From assembly GCF_900116565.1 (NCBI RefSeq), contig NZ_FPCJ01000001.1, positions 310,001 to 374,000 of the forward strand: 64,000 nt of DNA. The letters run 5' to 3'. Position numbers and translations under genes: made by a program. Positions 53,544-62,310 of the stretch are shown piece by piece. Below the pieces are notes generated by a model. The model was not told the DNA's origin, did no database searches, and saw nothing but the letters and a program-made list of their open reading frames with translations. The stretch comes from Thermoflavifilum thermophilum (GTDB taxonomy: Bacteria > Bacteroidota > Bacteroidia > Chitinophagales > Chitinophagaceae). The number at the start of each line of letters is the position of its first letter. Positions within the stretch are counted from its first letter, which is position 1.

Positions 53544-54527
53544 ATGAGACAGATACAATTCCGACAGGCGTTGCGTGAAGCTATGGTAGAAGAAATGCGC
53601 CGTGATGAAACCATCTTTTTAATGGGTGAAGAGGTTGCAGAATACAACGGTGCATACAAAGTGAGCCAGGGTATGCTGGAGGAGTTTGGCCCCAAACGGG
53701 TTATCGATACGCCTATTTCTGAACTTGGGTTTGCTGCTATTGGGGTAGGTGCCGCACAAAACGGCCTTCGCCCCATCATTGAATTCATGACCTGGAACTT
53801 TGCCCTGCTGGCGCTGGATCAGATTTTAAACAATGCAGCCAAGATGCTTGCCATGAGCGGTGGCCAGATCGGCTGTCCCATCGTATTCCGCGGGCCTAAC
53901 GGCTCTGCCGGTCAGCTGGCAGCCCAGCATTCACAAGCTTTTGAAGCCATGTATGCCCATATGCCCGGGCTGAAAGTAATTTCCGTTTCCACGCCTTATG
54001 ACGCCAAAGGCCTGCTCAAATCAGCTATCCGGGATGATGATCCGGTTATCTTCATGGAAAGCGAAATCATGTATGGCGACGTGGGCGAAGTACCGGAAGA
54101 AGAATACCTGATCCCCATCGGGAAGGCTGATGTAAAACGTGCAGGTAAGGATGTGACCATCGTTTCATACAACAAAACCATGAAAGTGGCTCTGGGAGCA
54201 GCTGAAGAGCTCGCCAAGGAAGGGATTGAGGCGGAAGTGATTGACCTGCGCACGATTCGTCCGCTCGACTGGCAAACAATAGGTGATTCTGTGAAGAAAA
54301 CCAATCGCCTCGTGATTGTGGAAGAACAATGGCCTTTTGCCTCTGTAGGGGCTGAAATTGCCTATCGCATCCAGAAAGAATATTTCGATTATCTGGATGC
54401 TCCCGTTCGGCGCCTGGCTTCGGCCGATACACCGATGCATTACGCTCCAACCCTCGTAAAAGCGTATCTGCCCAGCATTGAACGCACCGTGAAACTGGTG
54501 AAGGAAGTGATGTATATGCAGAAATAA
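53544..54527 (+). CDS. pdhB: Pyruvate dehydrogenase E1 component, beta subunit
   Basis: A 327-residue subunit of the alpha2-beta2 E1 that decarboxylates pyruvate with thiamine diphosphate. FLMGEEVAEYNGAYKVSQG (about 26-44) contains the Glu that activates the cofactor. TPISELGFAAIGVGAAQNGL, VFRGPNGSAGQLAAQHSQ and MYAHMPGLKVISVSTPYDAKG are standard for PdhB. A 2-oxoisovalerate E1 is less likely given the N-terminus and length. The alpha subunit is not adjacent, so the complex genes are dispersed. It converges with an SDR gene, 16 bp apart. Confidence 0.94.
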   Translation: MRQIQFRQALREAMVEEMRRDETIFLMGEEVAEYNGAYKVSQGMLEEFGPKRVIDTPISELGFAAIGVGAAQNGLRPIIEFMTWNFALLALDQILNNAAKMLAMSGGQIGCPIVFRGPNGSAGQLAAQHSQAFEAMYAHMPGLKVISVSTPYDAKGLLKSAIRDDDPVIFMESEIMYGDVGEVPEEEYLIPIGKADVKRAGKDVTIVSYNKTMKVALGAAEELAKEGIEAEVIDLRTIRPLDWQTIGDSVKKTNRLVIVEEQWPFASVGAEIAYRIQKEYFDYLDAPVRRLASADTPMHYAPTLVKAYLPSIERTVKLVKEVMYMQK

Positions 54528-54543
54528 CCTGTTGATGCCTATT

Positions 54544-55260
54544 TCACAATACCTGATGCGAAAAGGGTTGCAGCACCATCTCGTTTAACACACCCGAGTC
54601 AGGCTGCTGACAAATGTACCAAATAGCACGTGCGGCTTCATCGGCCCGAATCATCCGTTCGCGTTGAAATCTTCCATCCATCTGATCCCAAAACGGTGTA
54701 TCCACGCCTCCGAAATAAAGCAGTGTGATCCGGATACGGGTACGCTTAATTTCTTCACGTATAGATTGCATCATGCCTACCAGAGCATATTTCGAGGCAC
54801 AGTAGGCAGCAGCTCCGGACATCGGAACTTTGCCAAGAATACCCGGAACATGCACAATCAGGCCTTGCTGGCGAGCTTTGAACAGAGGCATAAAATGTTT
54901 CATAATGTAAAAAGCTCCAAACACATTGACACGCATTACTTCCTCAAATTCAGCCACTGATAGCTGCTCCAATGGCTTCAGTATGCCAATGCCACTCAGG
55001 TTAATCAGCACATCCAAATGGCCAATTTCTGACTGAATTTTTCCTGCAAGTGCCTCAACAGCTGATTCATCACGGATATCACAGGGGAGAATGCCTGATA
55101 TTGGGGTGGGGAATTGTTTTTGTACAGACTGCAGTTTTTCTTTGTTTCTTCCACTGATCCAAATATAAGCCCCACTGGCTGCCAGCAAACTGCATAATGC
55201 TGTTCCAATGCCACCCGTTGCGCCAAATATCAAAATGTGTTTGCGGGAAAGACTTTCCAT
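54544..55260 (-). CDS. Short-chain dehydrogenase/reductase
   Basis: A 238-residue SDR. The start is set at ATG 55260 (MESLSRKHILIFGATGG), since the upstream 36 codons are hydrophobic and unlike the family. The cofactor loop is GATGGIGTALC (about residues 12-22), NLSGIG replaces the usual NNAG at about 86-91, and the active site is in AAYCASKYALVG (YxxxK, about 153-157). SGRNKEK after the second strand suggests NADP(H). The substrate is unknown. It shares only about 30% of positions by eye with the SDR at 5974. Confidence 0.88.
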   Translation of the reverse strand: MESLSRKHILIFGATGGIGTALCSLLAASGAYIWISGRNKEKLQSVQKQFPTPISGILPCDIRDESAVEALAGKIQSEIGHLDVLINLSGIGILKPLEQLSVAEFEEVMRVNVFGAFYIMKHFMPLFKARQQGLIVHVPGILGKVPMSGAAAYCASKYALVGMMQSIREEIKRTRIRITLLYFGGVDTPFWDQMDGRFQRERMIRADEAARAIWYICQQPDSGVLNEMVLQPFSHQVL

Positions 55261-55463
55261 ATTTTTTATGATAAAAACAAAGCAAGTCCCGAATTGTTTG
55301 CAGGAAAGCAATTCTCTGATGAAAACAAAAAAAGAGAACCAATAATTAAACGTTGAACCGATGTTCAATTGTACAAAACCGCAGCATTACATGCTGAAAG
55401 ACAATAAAAGTGATGATGAAACTAACGAAAACGAAGGAAATGTTTGCACATTTGCTCTCCAGC

Positions 55464-56684
55464 TCAGCTGGCCTGAGCCACGGCTTTGTTGACAAGCTCT
55501 GCGGCTTCACTCAGCAAAATAGCCGATTGAACCTTTAATCCTGAATTTTCTATCAGGCGTTTGGCCTCTTCGGCATTGGTACCTTGCAAACGCACAATGA
55601 TAGGTACGCGAATATCACCAATAGAGCGATAGGCATCAATAATACCTTGTGCTACCCGATCGCACCGCACAATGCCACCGAAAATATTGATGAGAATGGC
55701 TTTTACCTTTGGATCCTTCAGAATAATGCGGAAACCGGCTTCTACAGTCTGCGCATTAGCAGTGCCTCCCACATCCAGGAAATTAGCTGGTTCGCCACCA
55801 CTCAATTTAATCATGTCCATCGTGGCCATGGCCAACCCGGCACCATTAACCATGCATCCCACATTGCCATCCAGCTTCACAAAGTTGAGATTGTACTTAG
55901 ACGCTTCTACTTCTGTAGGATCTTCTTCATTGATATCCCGCAATGCCTCTAAATCGGGGTGACGAATCAAGGCATTGTCATCCAGATTCATTTTGCAATC
56001 TACCGCAATGATTTTATCATCGCTGGTTTTAAACAGGGGATTGATTTCAAGCAGGCTGCAGTCCAGAGAAACAAAAGCATGATAAAGCTGCGTTACAAAA
56101 CGCACCATGTTTTTAAATGCCTCTCCCTTCAAACCCAGATTAAATGCAATTTTTCTGGCCTGGAAAGGCTGCAGTTCTCCAGCAGGATGTACCCATTCGC
56201 GGAAAATTTTTTCCGGTGATTTGTGTGCCACTTCTTCAATATCTACACCTCCTTCCGTAGAATAAATAATCACATTTTCACCCCTTGTGCGATCCGGAAG
56301 AATGGATAAATACAATTCTTTGGTAGGCTGAGGCCCCGGATAATAAACGTCCTGTGCAACCAATACTTTATTCACCTTTTTACCTGCCGGGCCGGTTTGC
56401 GCCGTAACCAGTATGCCACCCAGAATGTTGCCCGCAATGGTTTTGATTTCTTCGGCGTTTTTGCCTACAGCTACCCCACGCTGTTCGGTACCTTTAATTT
56501 TACCTTTCCCCCTGCCTCCTGCATGAATCTGCGCCTTCACCACAGCATATTCACTGCCATATTGAATCTTCAAATGTTTATAAGCTTCAGCTGCTGCTTC
56601 CGGTGTATCCACGGGAATGCCCTCTTGCACGGCTACCTGAAACTTCTTCAATAACTCTTTTGCCTGATATTCATGCAGATTCAT
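55464..56684 (-). CDS. sucC: Succinyl-CoA synthetase beta subunit
   Basis: A 406-residue ATP-grasp subunit of the TCA-cycle enzyme. MNLHEYQAKELLKKF opens it, and KAQIHAGGRGKGKIKG (about residues 50-65) binds nucleotide. SLLEINPLF and DCKMNLDDNALIRHPDL give the Mg site. NGAGLAMATMDMIKLSGG, FLDVGGTANAQTVE and NIFGGIVRCDRVAQGI form the CoA-ligase half that meets SucD. It is slightly longer than E. coli SucC (388). sucD is not adjacent, which is common in this phylum. Confidence 0.95.
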   Translation of the reverse strand: MNLHEYQAKELLKKFQVAVQEGIPVDTPEAAAEAYKHLKIQYGSEYAVVKAQIHAGGRGKGKIKGTEQRGVAVGKNAEEIKTIAGNILGGILVTAQTGPAGKKVNKVLVAQDVYYPGPQPTKELYLSILPDRTRGENVIIYSTEGGVDIEEVAHKSPEKIFREWVHPAGELQPFQARKIAFNLGLKGEAFKNMVRFVTQLYHAFVSLDCSLLEINPLFKTSDDKIIAVDCKMNLDDNALIRHPDLEALRDINEEDPTEVEASKYNLNFVKLDGNVGCMVNGAGLAMATMDMIKLSGGEPANFLDVGGTANAQTVEAGFRIILKDPKVKAILINIFGGIVRCDRVAQGIIDAYRSIGDIRVPIIVRLQGTNAEEAKRLIENSGLKVQSAILLSEAAELVNKAVAQAS

Positions 56685-56799
56685 GATGCAAATTTTCGGC
56701 TAAATTAAAGCATTATCAGATAATGCGCAAAAAGGCCTGGCAGTCTCGTGCTTGAATAGCAAACGATTGAGGAAATGTTTTTCTGAATAACCCCATAGT

Positions 56800-56833
56800 T
56801 TTGCTATAGGGCCATTTTATTTATCTAAATTTT
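56800..56833 (+). promoter_or_regulatory. Promoter with hairpin over the -33 box, GH36-like gene
   Basis: TTTG at 56800-56803 and TAAATTTT at 56826-56833 are 22 bp apart; the transcript would start near the ATG at 56840. The TTTG lies in the loop of an imperfect 8-bp inverted repeat (56791-56798 with 56804-56811), a possible operator. Confidence 0.4.
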
Positions 56834-56839
56834 ATTCCT

Positions 56840-59701
56840 ATGTTTCACATCCACCATATACTTCGGATACACACGCTGATATTTGCATGCTTGTTGACGT
56901 ATTTGTTTTCACATGCCCAACAGGTGCAAATGACGATGCAACAACATGAATCCGAACAAATCTTTACCCTTAGCAATGAATATATTTCACAACGGATTGT
57001 TTTGCAACACGGCATGCTGCAGGAAGAGCAATTGCTCGATGTAACCAAACCAACACCTACGGGTATTTTTGATGATGGTGGATATGCATTTGATTTGATG
57101 TGGACCGGCTGGAATGCGCCGGGAAAATATTTTAATGGCGATCTGCATGTGGAGCTTACACAGCATGATTTCATATTTCGCTATGCAAAAACGCATGACC
57201 AACCCAATGGTGCCCGGATTCTGCATTTGTATTTCAAAGCCATTGATCCGGAAAATCCGTTATGGTGCAGACTCAGTTATGAAATGCTGCCGGGCAAAAC
57301 CTATGTACGTAGGCAGGTTGCACTGGCCGATTCAACAGGGCAGGATCATTGGCTGGCTGCTGTTTATCCCAGAAGAGGTGAAATAGCTGAAATACAGCAT
57401 TCCATATCGTTGCGTTATGGCATGCACGAAGAAACCAGTATGCATATCCTGCAACAGGAAATGAAATCGGATGAACAGCATTCCCCGTTTGTAATAGTTA
57501 AAAAGGGTGATTTCGGACAGCCTGTTGCCGTGGATTTTCAGCATACCGGCGTGTTCTGGGGTACCGAATATCCCGCAGCCGTGAATCGCCTTGCTGTCGA
57601 CAATAATCAAAAACTTATTCTTACCTGCCAGGAATGGATGGGCAATATCATTGACTCGCAATGGTTATGCAGCGATTGGGTAGTAGAAGGGCTTTCACCC
57701 GAACATCATCTTCAGCAAGACTTTTACCAGTATCTTACCGACATACAAGTGAGGCCAGACCGGCCTTATGTGCTGTACAACAGCTGGTATGACCTGCGCT
57801 CGCCTGCATTCAAGGATGTAGCAGCCGAGCATATCATGAATGAATCAAACGTACTCAGGCTTATTCGTCAGTTTCAGCAAAATATGATTCAGCCTTACGA
57901 TATTCATCTGGATGCTTTTGTGCTGGATGATGGATGGGATGAATATGCAAGCCCATGGCAACTCAGAAAATCAACCTTTCCGCACGGCCTGCAACCAATT
58001 ATAAATGCATTGAAACCACTGCATACTTCGCTGGGCATCTGGATAGGACCCACGGGTGGCTATTCATTCCGGATGCAACGCATCAACTGGATGAAAGCAC
58101 ATGGATATGAAACCGTTGGAAATGGTCCGAATCACATCATGCTCGATATCACGGGTCCCAAATATTTTAACCTGCTAAGATCCCGGGCTGTTGATTTTAC
58201 CAAACAAGGTGTTGGTTATTTTAAATGGGATGGCATTCAATTTTCCTCATCTGAGCCAGGCCGCTCTGCCGTAGGTTATTTTTCCGAACGTATTGCCCTC
58301 CAACACATTGCAGCTATGGCCGATACTGTACGCAAGCTCAATCCAAACATGTATATCAACATTACATCGGGGACCTGGATGAGCCCGTGGTGGCTAACCA
58401 TGGCTGATCAGATCTGGATGCAGGGAGCTGACTATGGTTTTTCCACTACTCCATCTATCTTAAGCCGGGATGCAGCCATGACGTATAAAGACATGGTATT
58501 GTACGACGATTACCGCATGCATGAAGTATGGTTCCCTATGAATCATGTGATGACCCATGGCATCATCAAGGCCAGGCTGGCTTCCGTGGGAAAAGATGAT
58601 GATCCTCTTGAAAGTTTTGCCCATGATGTGATGTTGTATTTCGGCCGTGGTGTGAGTATGTATGAATTGTATATTTCACCGGATATTTTTACAGCAGATG
58701 AATGGCGAATATTGAGTGAAGGTCTGAAATGGGCAAAATCACGTTATTCTGTTTTGCGACACACCTATATGGTAGGTGGAAATCCTGCTCTGGGCGAGCC
58801 TTACGGTTATGTACACTTCCAGGGTGACAGCGGAATTATTGTGGTACGTAATCCACAAATGCATGTACAAAACATTCAGATTAAACTGGATCCCAAACAG
58901 GGAATAAATGCCGGAGCCAAAAACCTGGTTGTAGAAAAAGTGTATCCTACCCACTGGATAGCACCCGATATGTATAGCGCAGGCGGTACTTTATCTTTTT
59001 CATTGCAGGGTTTTGAAACAGCAGTTTATGAAGTGTATCCTTTGCGGGATGCACATCGGCCATTGCTAAGCAATGCTGTATTTGACATGAAAGCCATTGA
59101 TTCCAAAACCATGTCTATCCATGTGCTCGACACTACAGGTCCAATCAAATGGCTCAACCCATCTGCCATCACAAACGTACAGATACAAGGCCAGCCTTCA
59201 CAGCTCTTTCAAATGCAAACCCAATTTACAGCACCGCAACTGCTGAGCTCAGCCAATCTGCAAAACATCCACACAGGTTTGTACATACAATTAGCTGCTC
59301 CGCAAACCACTCAATCGTTCCGGTGTGTTGTATTTCTGTATCCTGATAGCCTGGATGCAGGAAAGCCTTTGCCCGATTGCATCATGCAGGTAGATGGCAA
59401 ACCAGTGAAACCTATTGTTCAACAATCTCCCGGTCAATGGATGGCGCTGTCAGATATCATTTCACAGCCTGGTGAACATACAATAAGCTTACAATTTGAT
59501 TCAAAGGATCAGTCCTGGCATGGAAAAGCTGAAGTATGGGCCATAGGACATGTGCAAACCCATCCGGCAAGTTTAACCTGCACATTTAATGATGAGTTGG
59601 AGATCCCTGTTATGCCTCCTTCAGCTTATCCCAAACTGAGCATTCCCCGACAACAATTCATTGGCAGCAGTGCAATTGCAACAAAAGCAAAACAAATGTA
59701 A
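56840..59701 (+). CDS. Secreted clan GH-D glycosidase (GH36-like alpha-galactosidase type)
   Basis: A 953-residue exported enzyme with a signal peptide ending near LFSHAQ (residue 27). An N-terminal beta-supersandwich (about 30-300) is followed by a TIM barrel (about 305-640), then beta domains to the end. FVLDDGWDEY, FKWDGIQF (nucleophile Asp464) and WMQGADYGF (acid/base Asp531) are the clan GH-D catalytic marks. WIGPTGGYSF and the substrate-loop wording differ from classic GH36 alpha-galactosidases, so the sugar is uncertain: galactose, N-acetylgalactosamine or another alpha-linked hexose. The last 220 residues (about 730-950) are two beta-sandwich-like modules I cannot name. The gene stands alone. 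Confidence 0.82.
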   Translation: MFHIHHILRIHTLIFACLLTYLFSHAQQVQMTMQQHESEQIFTLSNEYISQRIVLQHGMLQEEQLLDVTKPTPTGIFDDGGYAFDLMWTGWNAPGKYFNGDLHVELTQHDFIFRYAKTHDQPNGARILHLYFKAIDPENPLWCRLSYEMLPGKTYVRRQVALADSTGQDHWLAAVYPRRGEIAEIQHSISLRYGMHEETSMHILQQEMKSDEQHSPFVIVKKGDFGQPVAVDFQHTGVFWGTEYPAAVNRLAVDNNQKLILTCQEWMGNIIDSQWLCSDWVVEGLSPEHHLQQDFYQYLTDIQVRPDRPYVLYNSWYDLRSPAFKDVAAEHIMNESNVLRLIRQFQQNMIQPYDIHLDAFVLDDGWDEYASPWQLRKSTFPHGLQPIINALKPLHTSLGIWIGPTGGYSFRMQRINWMKAHGYETVGNGPNHIMLDITGPKYFNLLRSRAVDFTKQGVGYFKWDGIQFSSSEPGRSAVGYFSERIALQHIAAMADTVRKLNPNMYINITSGTWMSPWWLTMADQIWMQGADYGFSTTPSILSRDAAMTYKDMVLYDDYRMHEVWFPMNHVMTHGIIKARLASVGKDDDPLESFAHDVMLYFGRGVSMYELYISPDIFTADEWRILSEGLKWAKSRYSVLRHTYMVGGNPALGEPYGYVHFQGDSGIIVVRNPQMHVQNIQIKLDPKQGINAGAKNLVVEKVYPTHWIAPDMYSAGGTLSFSLQGFETAVYEVYPLRDAHRPLLSNAVFDMKAIDSKTMSIHVLDTTGPIKWLNPSAITNVQIQGQPSQLFQMQTQFTAPQLLSSANLQNIHTGLYIQLAAPQTTQSFRCVVFLYPDSLDAGKPLPDCIMQVDGKPVKPIVQQSPGQWMALSDIISQPGEHTISLQFDSKDQSWHGKAEVWAIGHVQTHPASLTCTFNDELEIPVMPPSAYPKLSIPRQQFIGSSAIATKAKQM

Positions 59702-60058
59702 GCCGGAAATTATGCACCCATACAACCGCAACCTGCAATCAGGAAATGCATGATTCATGCAGCCATGCGTGAAGAAAGGCTACAATGAGGTTTTTCCCGC
59801 TGCTGAAAATACCGGGTTCCCAATCGATCTTATGAATACGCGCATTACATGTCAGAAACAGGATTTGTCCATGCCACCACGAAACTGAATGCAGGCCTTT
59901 AGTCCTCAAAAGCCTGTTCCATGCTTATCCACAGGAAAATCTATTGTTAGCCTCACCACATATCCATCGGGCTTAAAAATTTATGCCGTGCAGATACAAT
60001 ACACACAATGTGAATATGTTTGCAAACAATTTGATTTTATCCTATAAAAAATAGAGCC
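59702..60058. other. Gene-free stretch before the three-gene cassette
   Basis: About 357 bp with no supported ORF. It has a 15-bp palindrome at 59747-59761 (TGCATGA-T-TCATGCA), one isolated TTATCCACA at 59925-59933, and the cassette promoter at 60015-60022. No tRNA or att-like repeat is visible at this junction. Confidence 0.5.
60015..60022 (+). promoter_or_regulatory. -7 promoter element (TATGTTTG) of the three-gene cassette
   Basis: Exact TAnnTTTG, 36 bases before the first ATG at 60059. No -33 TTTG is seen at the right distance. Confidence 0.45.
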
Positions 60059-60457
60059 ATGCTTGTTCACTATGAAAACTACGACAAATGGTTCATCTTT
60101 GACATTGAGAAGAATATGAGAATAGAGGATCTGTTCAGCTTCACAGTCCTTTATTACAAGGTATCTTATGAGCTTATGCTGTCTCAGGATGAAATTAATA
60201 AGAAAAGGGCGAAAAAACATCATATTAAACACGAAAAAGACTGGCTATTTCGAAGCATCGAACACGTGAGTTTACGTTATGATACGCTTTATGGTAAGCG
60301 TGTGTCATTTTTTTCAGAAGGTTTCATAAATCAAGTCAGAGATATGCCTGTATTGGCAGACCTTACCCACATTTATCAGGCAAAAGCTGAACTATTTGAA
60401 TCGTTTAAAAACTTTTGCATCTTTTATATTTCAACAGAACTTAATGATTATCGATAA
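60059..60457 (+). CDS. Unknown protein, first gene of the cassette
   Basis: A 132-residue soluble protein of no family I recognise. It is rich in Lys, Glu, Phe and Tyr, with a basic patch INKKRAKKHHIKHEKDW near the middle (about residues 46-62) and a C-terminal amphipathic helix (AELFESFKNFCIFYIS). There is no signal peptide, membrane helix or catalytic motif. The DNA is visibly A+T-richer than the housekeeping genes, a possible sign of transfer. The next gene starts 14 bp downstream, so the two are very likely one operon. Confidence 0.7.
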   Translation: MLVHYENYDKWFIFDIEKNMRIEDLFSFTVLYYKVSYELMLSQDEINKKRAKKHHIKHEKDWLFRSIEHVSLRYDTLYGKRVSFFSEGFINQVRDMPVLADLTHIYQAKAELFESFKNFCIFYISTELNDYR

Positions 60458-60471
60458 AAACCAATTTCATT

Positions 60472-60777
60472 ATGTACAGGACATTAAAAATTACATCTAC
60501 CCAAAAGCTGGTTCAGGAAACAAAAGTTCAGATTCGTATGAGTCATGAATTGAGTGTTTACCTGCAGGTGGTGATAGAAGATTATCGGGGTATTGTGGAT
60601 ATCAGGTACCTCGATTGCACTTTCTCCATCATCGACAATAAAGGCAAGGTATATCATCAGGAAAAACTGAACCTTCCTGAAAAGCTTATTAGCCAAATCA
60701 TCCAGCTTTTGCGAAAAAGTCATACAGAAGAAGAAATTATCCTTCACTGCATTGATGAAGAGGAAATTAAATTGTAA
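60472..60777 (+). CDS. Unknown protein, second gene of the cassette
   Basis: A 101-residue soluble protein of no known family. The secondary structure looks like beta strands with short turns (LSVYLQVVIEDYRGIVDIRYLD is mostly strand, split here as LSVYLQVVIEDY and GIVDIRYLD), then FSIIDNKGKVYHQEKLNLP and a C-terminal helix LISQIIQLLRKSH with an acidic end EEIILHCIDEEEIKL. It could be a small binding or antidote-type partner of its neighbour, but nothing in the sequence proves it. It is 33 bp upstream of the third gene. Confidence 0.68.
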   Translation: MYRTLKITSTQKLVQETKVQIRMSHELSVYLQVVIEDYRGIVDIRYLDCTFSIIDNKGKVYHQEKLNLPEKLISQIIQLLRKSHTEEEIILHCIDEEEIKL

Positions 60778-60810
60778 AATTTGTATATTATCGAAAAAAT
60801 CAGGTTGGAT

Positions 60811-62235
60811 ATGCATCAGCCCAACGCCCTATCCGATGCATGGGAACACTATAAAATCTTGAAACAAAAATCTGAACAAGGCGATGTAGAATCCTTTAAA
60901 GACATACTTGGCAAAATTCAATTGCTGCAAATCCCAGCCACCGAAACTCAGTTTTACGAAGCCTGCGCCTGGTCGGTTGGTAAACTGGTTTATACACTCA
61001 CCAAACAAAACGTGGAAACCTCCGCTTGGGTGTATCCTTTTTTTGAGTGTATACGAAATATACCTTTCCCAAAACCATCTGCGAGCTACTCTTTCCTGTT
61101 TAAGAGCTTCTTTAACATTATAAAAGATACTCCATTTTATTTGGAATTTGCCGATTGGTGGGGATTAGATTATTTCCTGCCAGAAGATTATCAACCGGTT
61201 GTTCTTCCTCAATACACGATTCAACCTCTCGCCTACCGGGCTTATATGCGTTATAGCAAGCTCCTGCTTCAGGAGTTGCACATGAGTGGAACGGTGCGAC
61301 GCGATGACTTTCGCATACATGAATTTCAATCCAGGCTCGATCAGCTACTACAGCAATATCCGAATTACGATTTTCTGTATTATTACAAAACCCGGTTTCT
61401 TTTGTTTCAGGGAAATATGCAACAGGCATGGGATACCTTCATACCCTTTGCCAGAAAGAAAAAGAAAGATTTCTGGGTATGGCAGCTCCTGGCCGAGCTT
61501 AGTCAAGATGATGATATACAGTTTGCTTGTTATTGCAAAGCTTTATCGCTGGGAACAAGAGACGATTATCTGGTACGTGTACGAACGGCATTTGTAGAAA
61601 GGTTAATAGCCAGGGGTATGTTTGCGGAAGCGAAAAAAGAAATTGAAAAGCTTGTACGTACGTATGAGCAACAAAACTGGAAGATACCTCAACAAATACA
61701 AAATCATACCAAACAAGAATGGTTTCAACGAAGCTACCCAGAAGTGCATCCTGAACAGCTTTACAGGCAATATGCACCAAAAGCCGATGAAGTGCTCTAT
61801 TTCGATTTACCAGAGCAAATTGTGTATGTCAATCATTTGAATCCAGAAAAAGGAGTAATCGGATTTATTCGCGACAAGTCGTGCCACGGATTTTTTTATG
61901 TTGGCGAAGCAAAGGCGCGAGAGTTTCACCTGGGCGATGCCCTGCGTGTCCGATTTCATGAACAAGCCAAGCAATCATTTTATCAATGGGTATCCTTATT
62001 TCCGGCACCCGGTCATGATTACCCCGATAGCTTTTGCAAGTCTTTTACAGGCAATTTGCACCTGCATGCATCTGGCCGTTATGGCTTTGTGAATGATGTT
62101 TACATCGATGCTTCTCTTTTGAAATCTCATCTATCAAACAAACAAAAACTAACGGGCCGGGCCATTCTCTTTTATCAACAACACAAAAACAAATGGAGCT
62201 GGATAGCTATAAGCGTAGAAGCGATTGAAAAGTGA
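60811..62235 (+). CDS. Repeat plus tandem OB-like domain protein (DUF7017-like)
   Basis: A 474-residue soluble protein, third gene of the cassette. ATG 60811 is chosen over a TTG at 60781. Residues about 1-330 are helical, with TPR-like steps such as FLYYYKTRFLLFQGNMQQAW and FAEAKKEIEKLVRTYEQQNW. Two OB or cold-shock-like units follow: GVIGFIRDKSCHGFFYV (about 345-385) and GNLHLHASGRYGFVNDVYI with a closing KNKWSWIAI (about 415-470). From memory, a similar repeat-OB layout occurs in DUF7017 proteins linked to predicted TOTE conflict systems; I cannot verify this. A nucleic-acid-binding role is likely from the OB units. No nuclease, helicase or primase gene is next to it. Confidence 0.6.
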   Translation: MHQPNALSDAWEHYKILKQKSEQGDVESFKDILGKIQLLQIPATETQFYEACAWSVGKLVYTLTKQNVETSAWVYPFFECIRNIPFPKPSASYSFLFKSFFNIIKDTPFYLEFADWWGLDYFLPEDYQPVVLPQYTIQPLAYRAYMRYSKLLLQELHMSGTVRRDDFRIHEFQSRLDQLLQQYPNYDFLYYYKTRFLLFQGNMQQAWDTFIPFARKKKKDFWVWQLLAELSQDDDIQFACYCKALSLGTRDDYLVRVRTAFVERLIARGMFAEAKKEIEKLVRTYEQQNWKIPQQIQNHTKQEWFQRSYPEVHPEQLYRQYAPKADEVLYFDLPEQIVYVNHLNPEKGVIGFIRDKSCHGFFYVGEAKAREFHLGDALRVRFHEQAKQSFYQWVSLFPAPGHDYPDSFCKSFTGNLHLHASGRYGFVNDVYIDASLLKSHLSNKQKLTGRAILFYQQHKNKWSWIAISVEAIEK

Positions 62236-62289
62236 TCCATCGGGTACGTACTTAAACTTTCTCATCTTTTTTTCAACTGAAATATTCCA

Positions 62290-62297
62290 CATCTTTG
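62290..62297 (+). promoter_or_regulatory. -7-like element (CATCTTTG), response-regulator gene
   Basis: One mismatch to TAnnTTTG, 13 bases before the ATG at 62311. Confidence 0.35.
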
Positions 62298-62310
62298 CAG
62301 TAAGTAAATA

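Noticed and set aside
59925-59933. A perfect DnaA-box-like TTATCCACA
   Set aside because: It is single, with no cluster of boxes, no A+T-rich unwinding repeats and no dnaA/dnaN genes nearby, so an origin is not supported.
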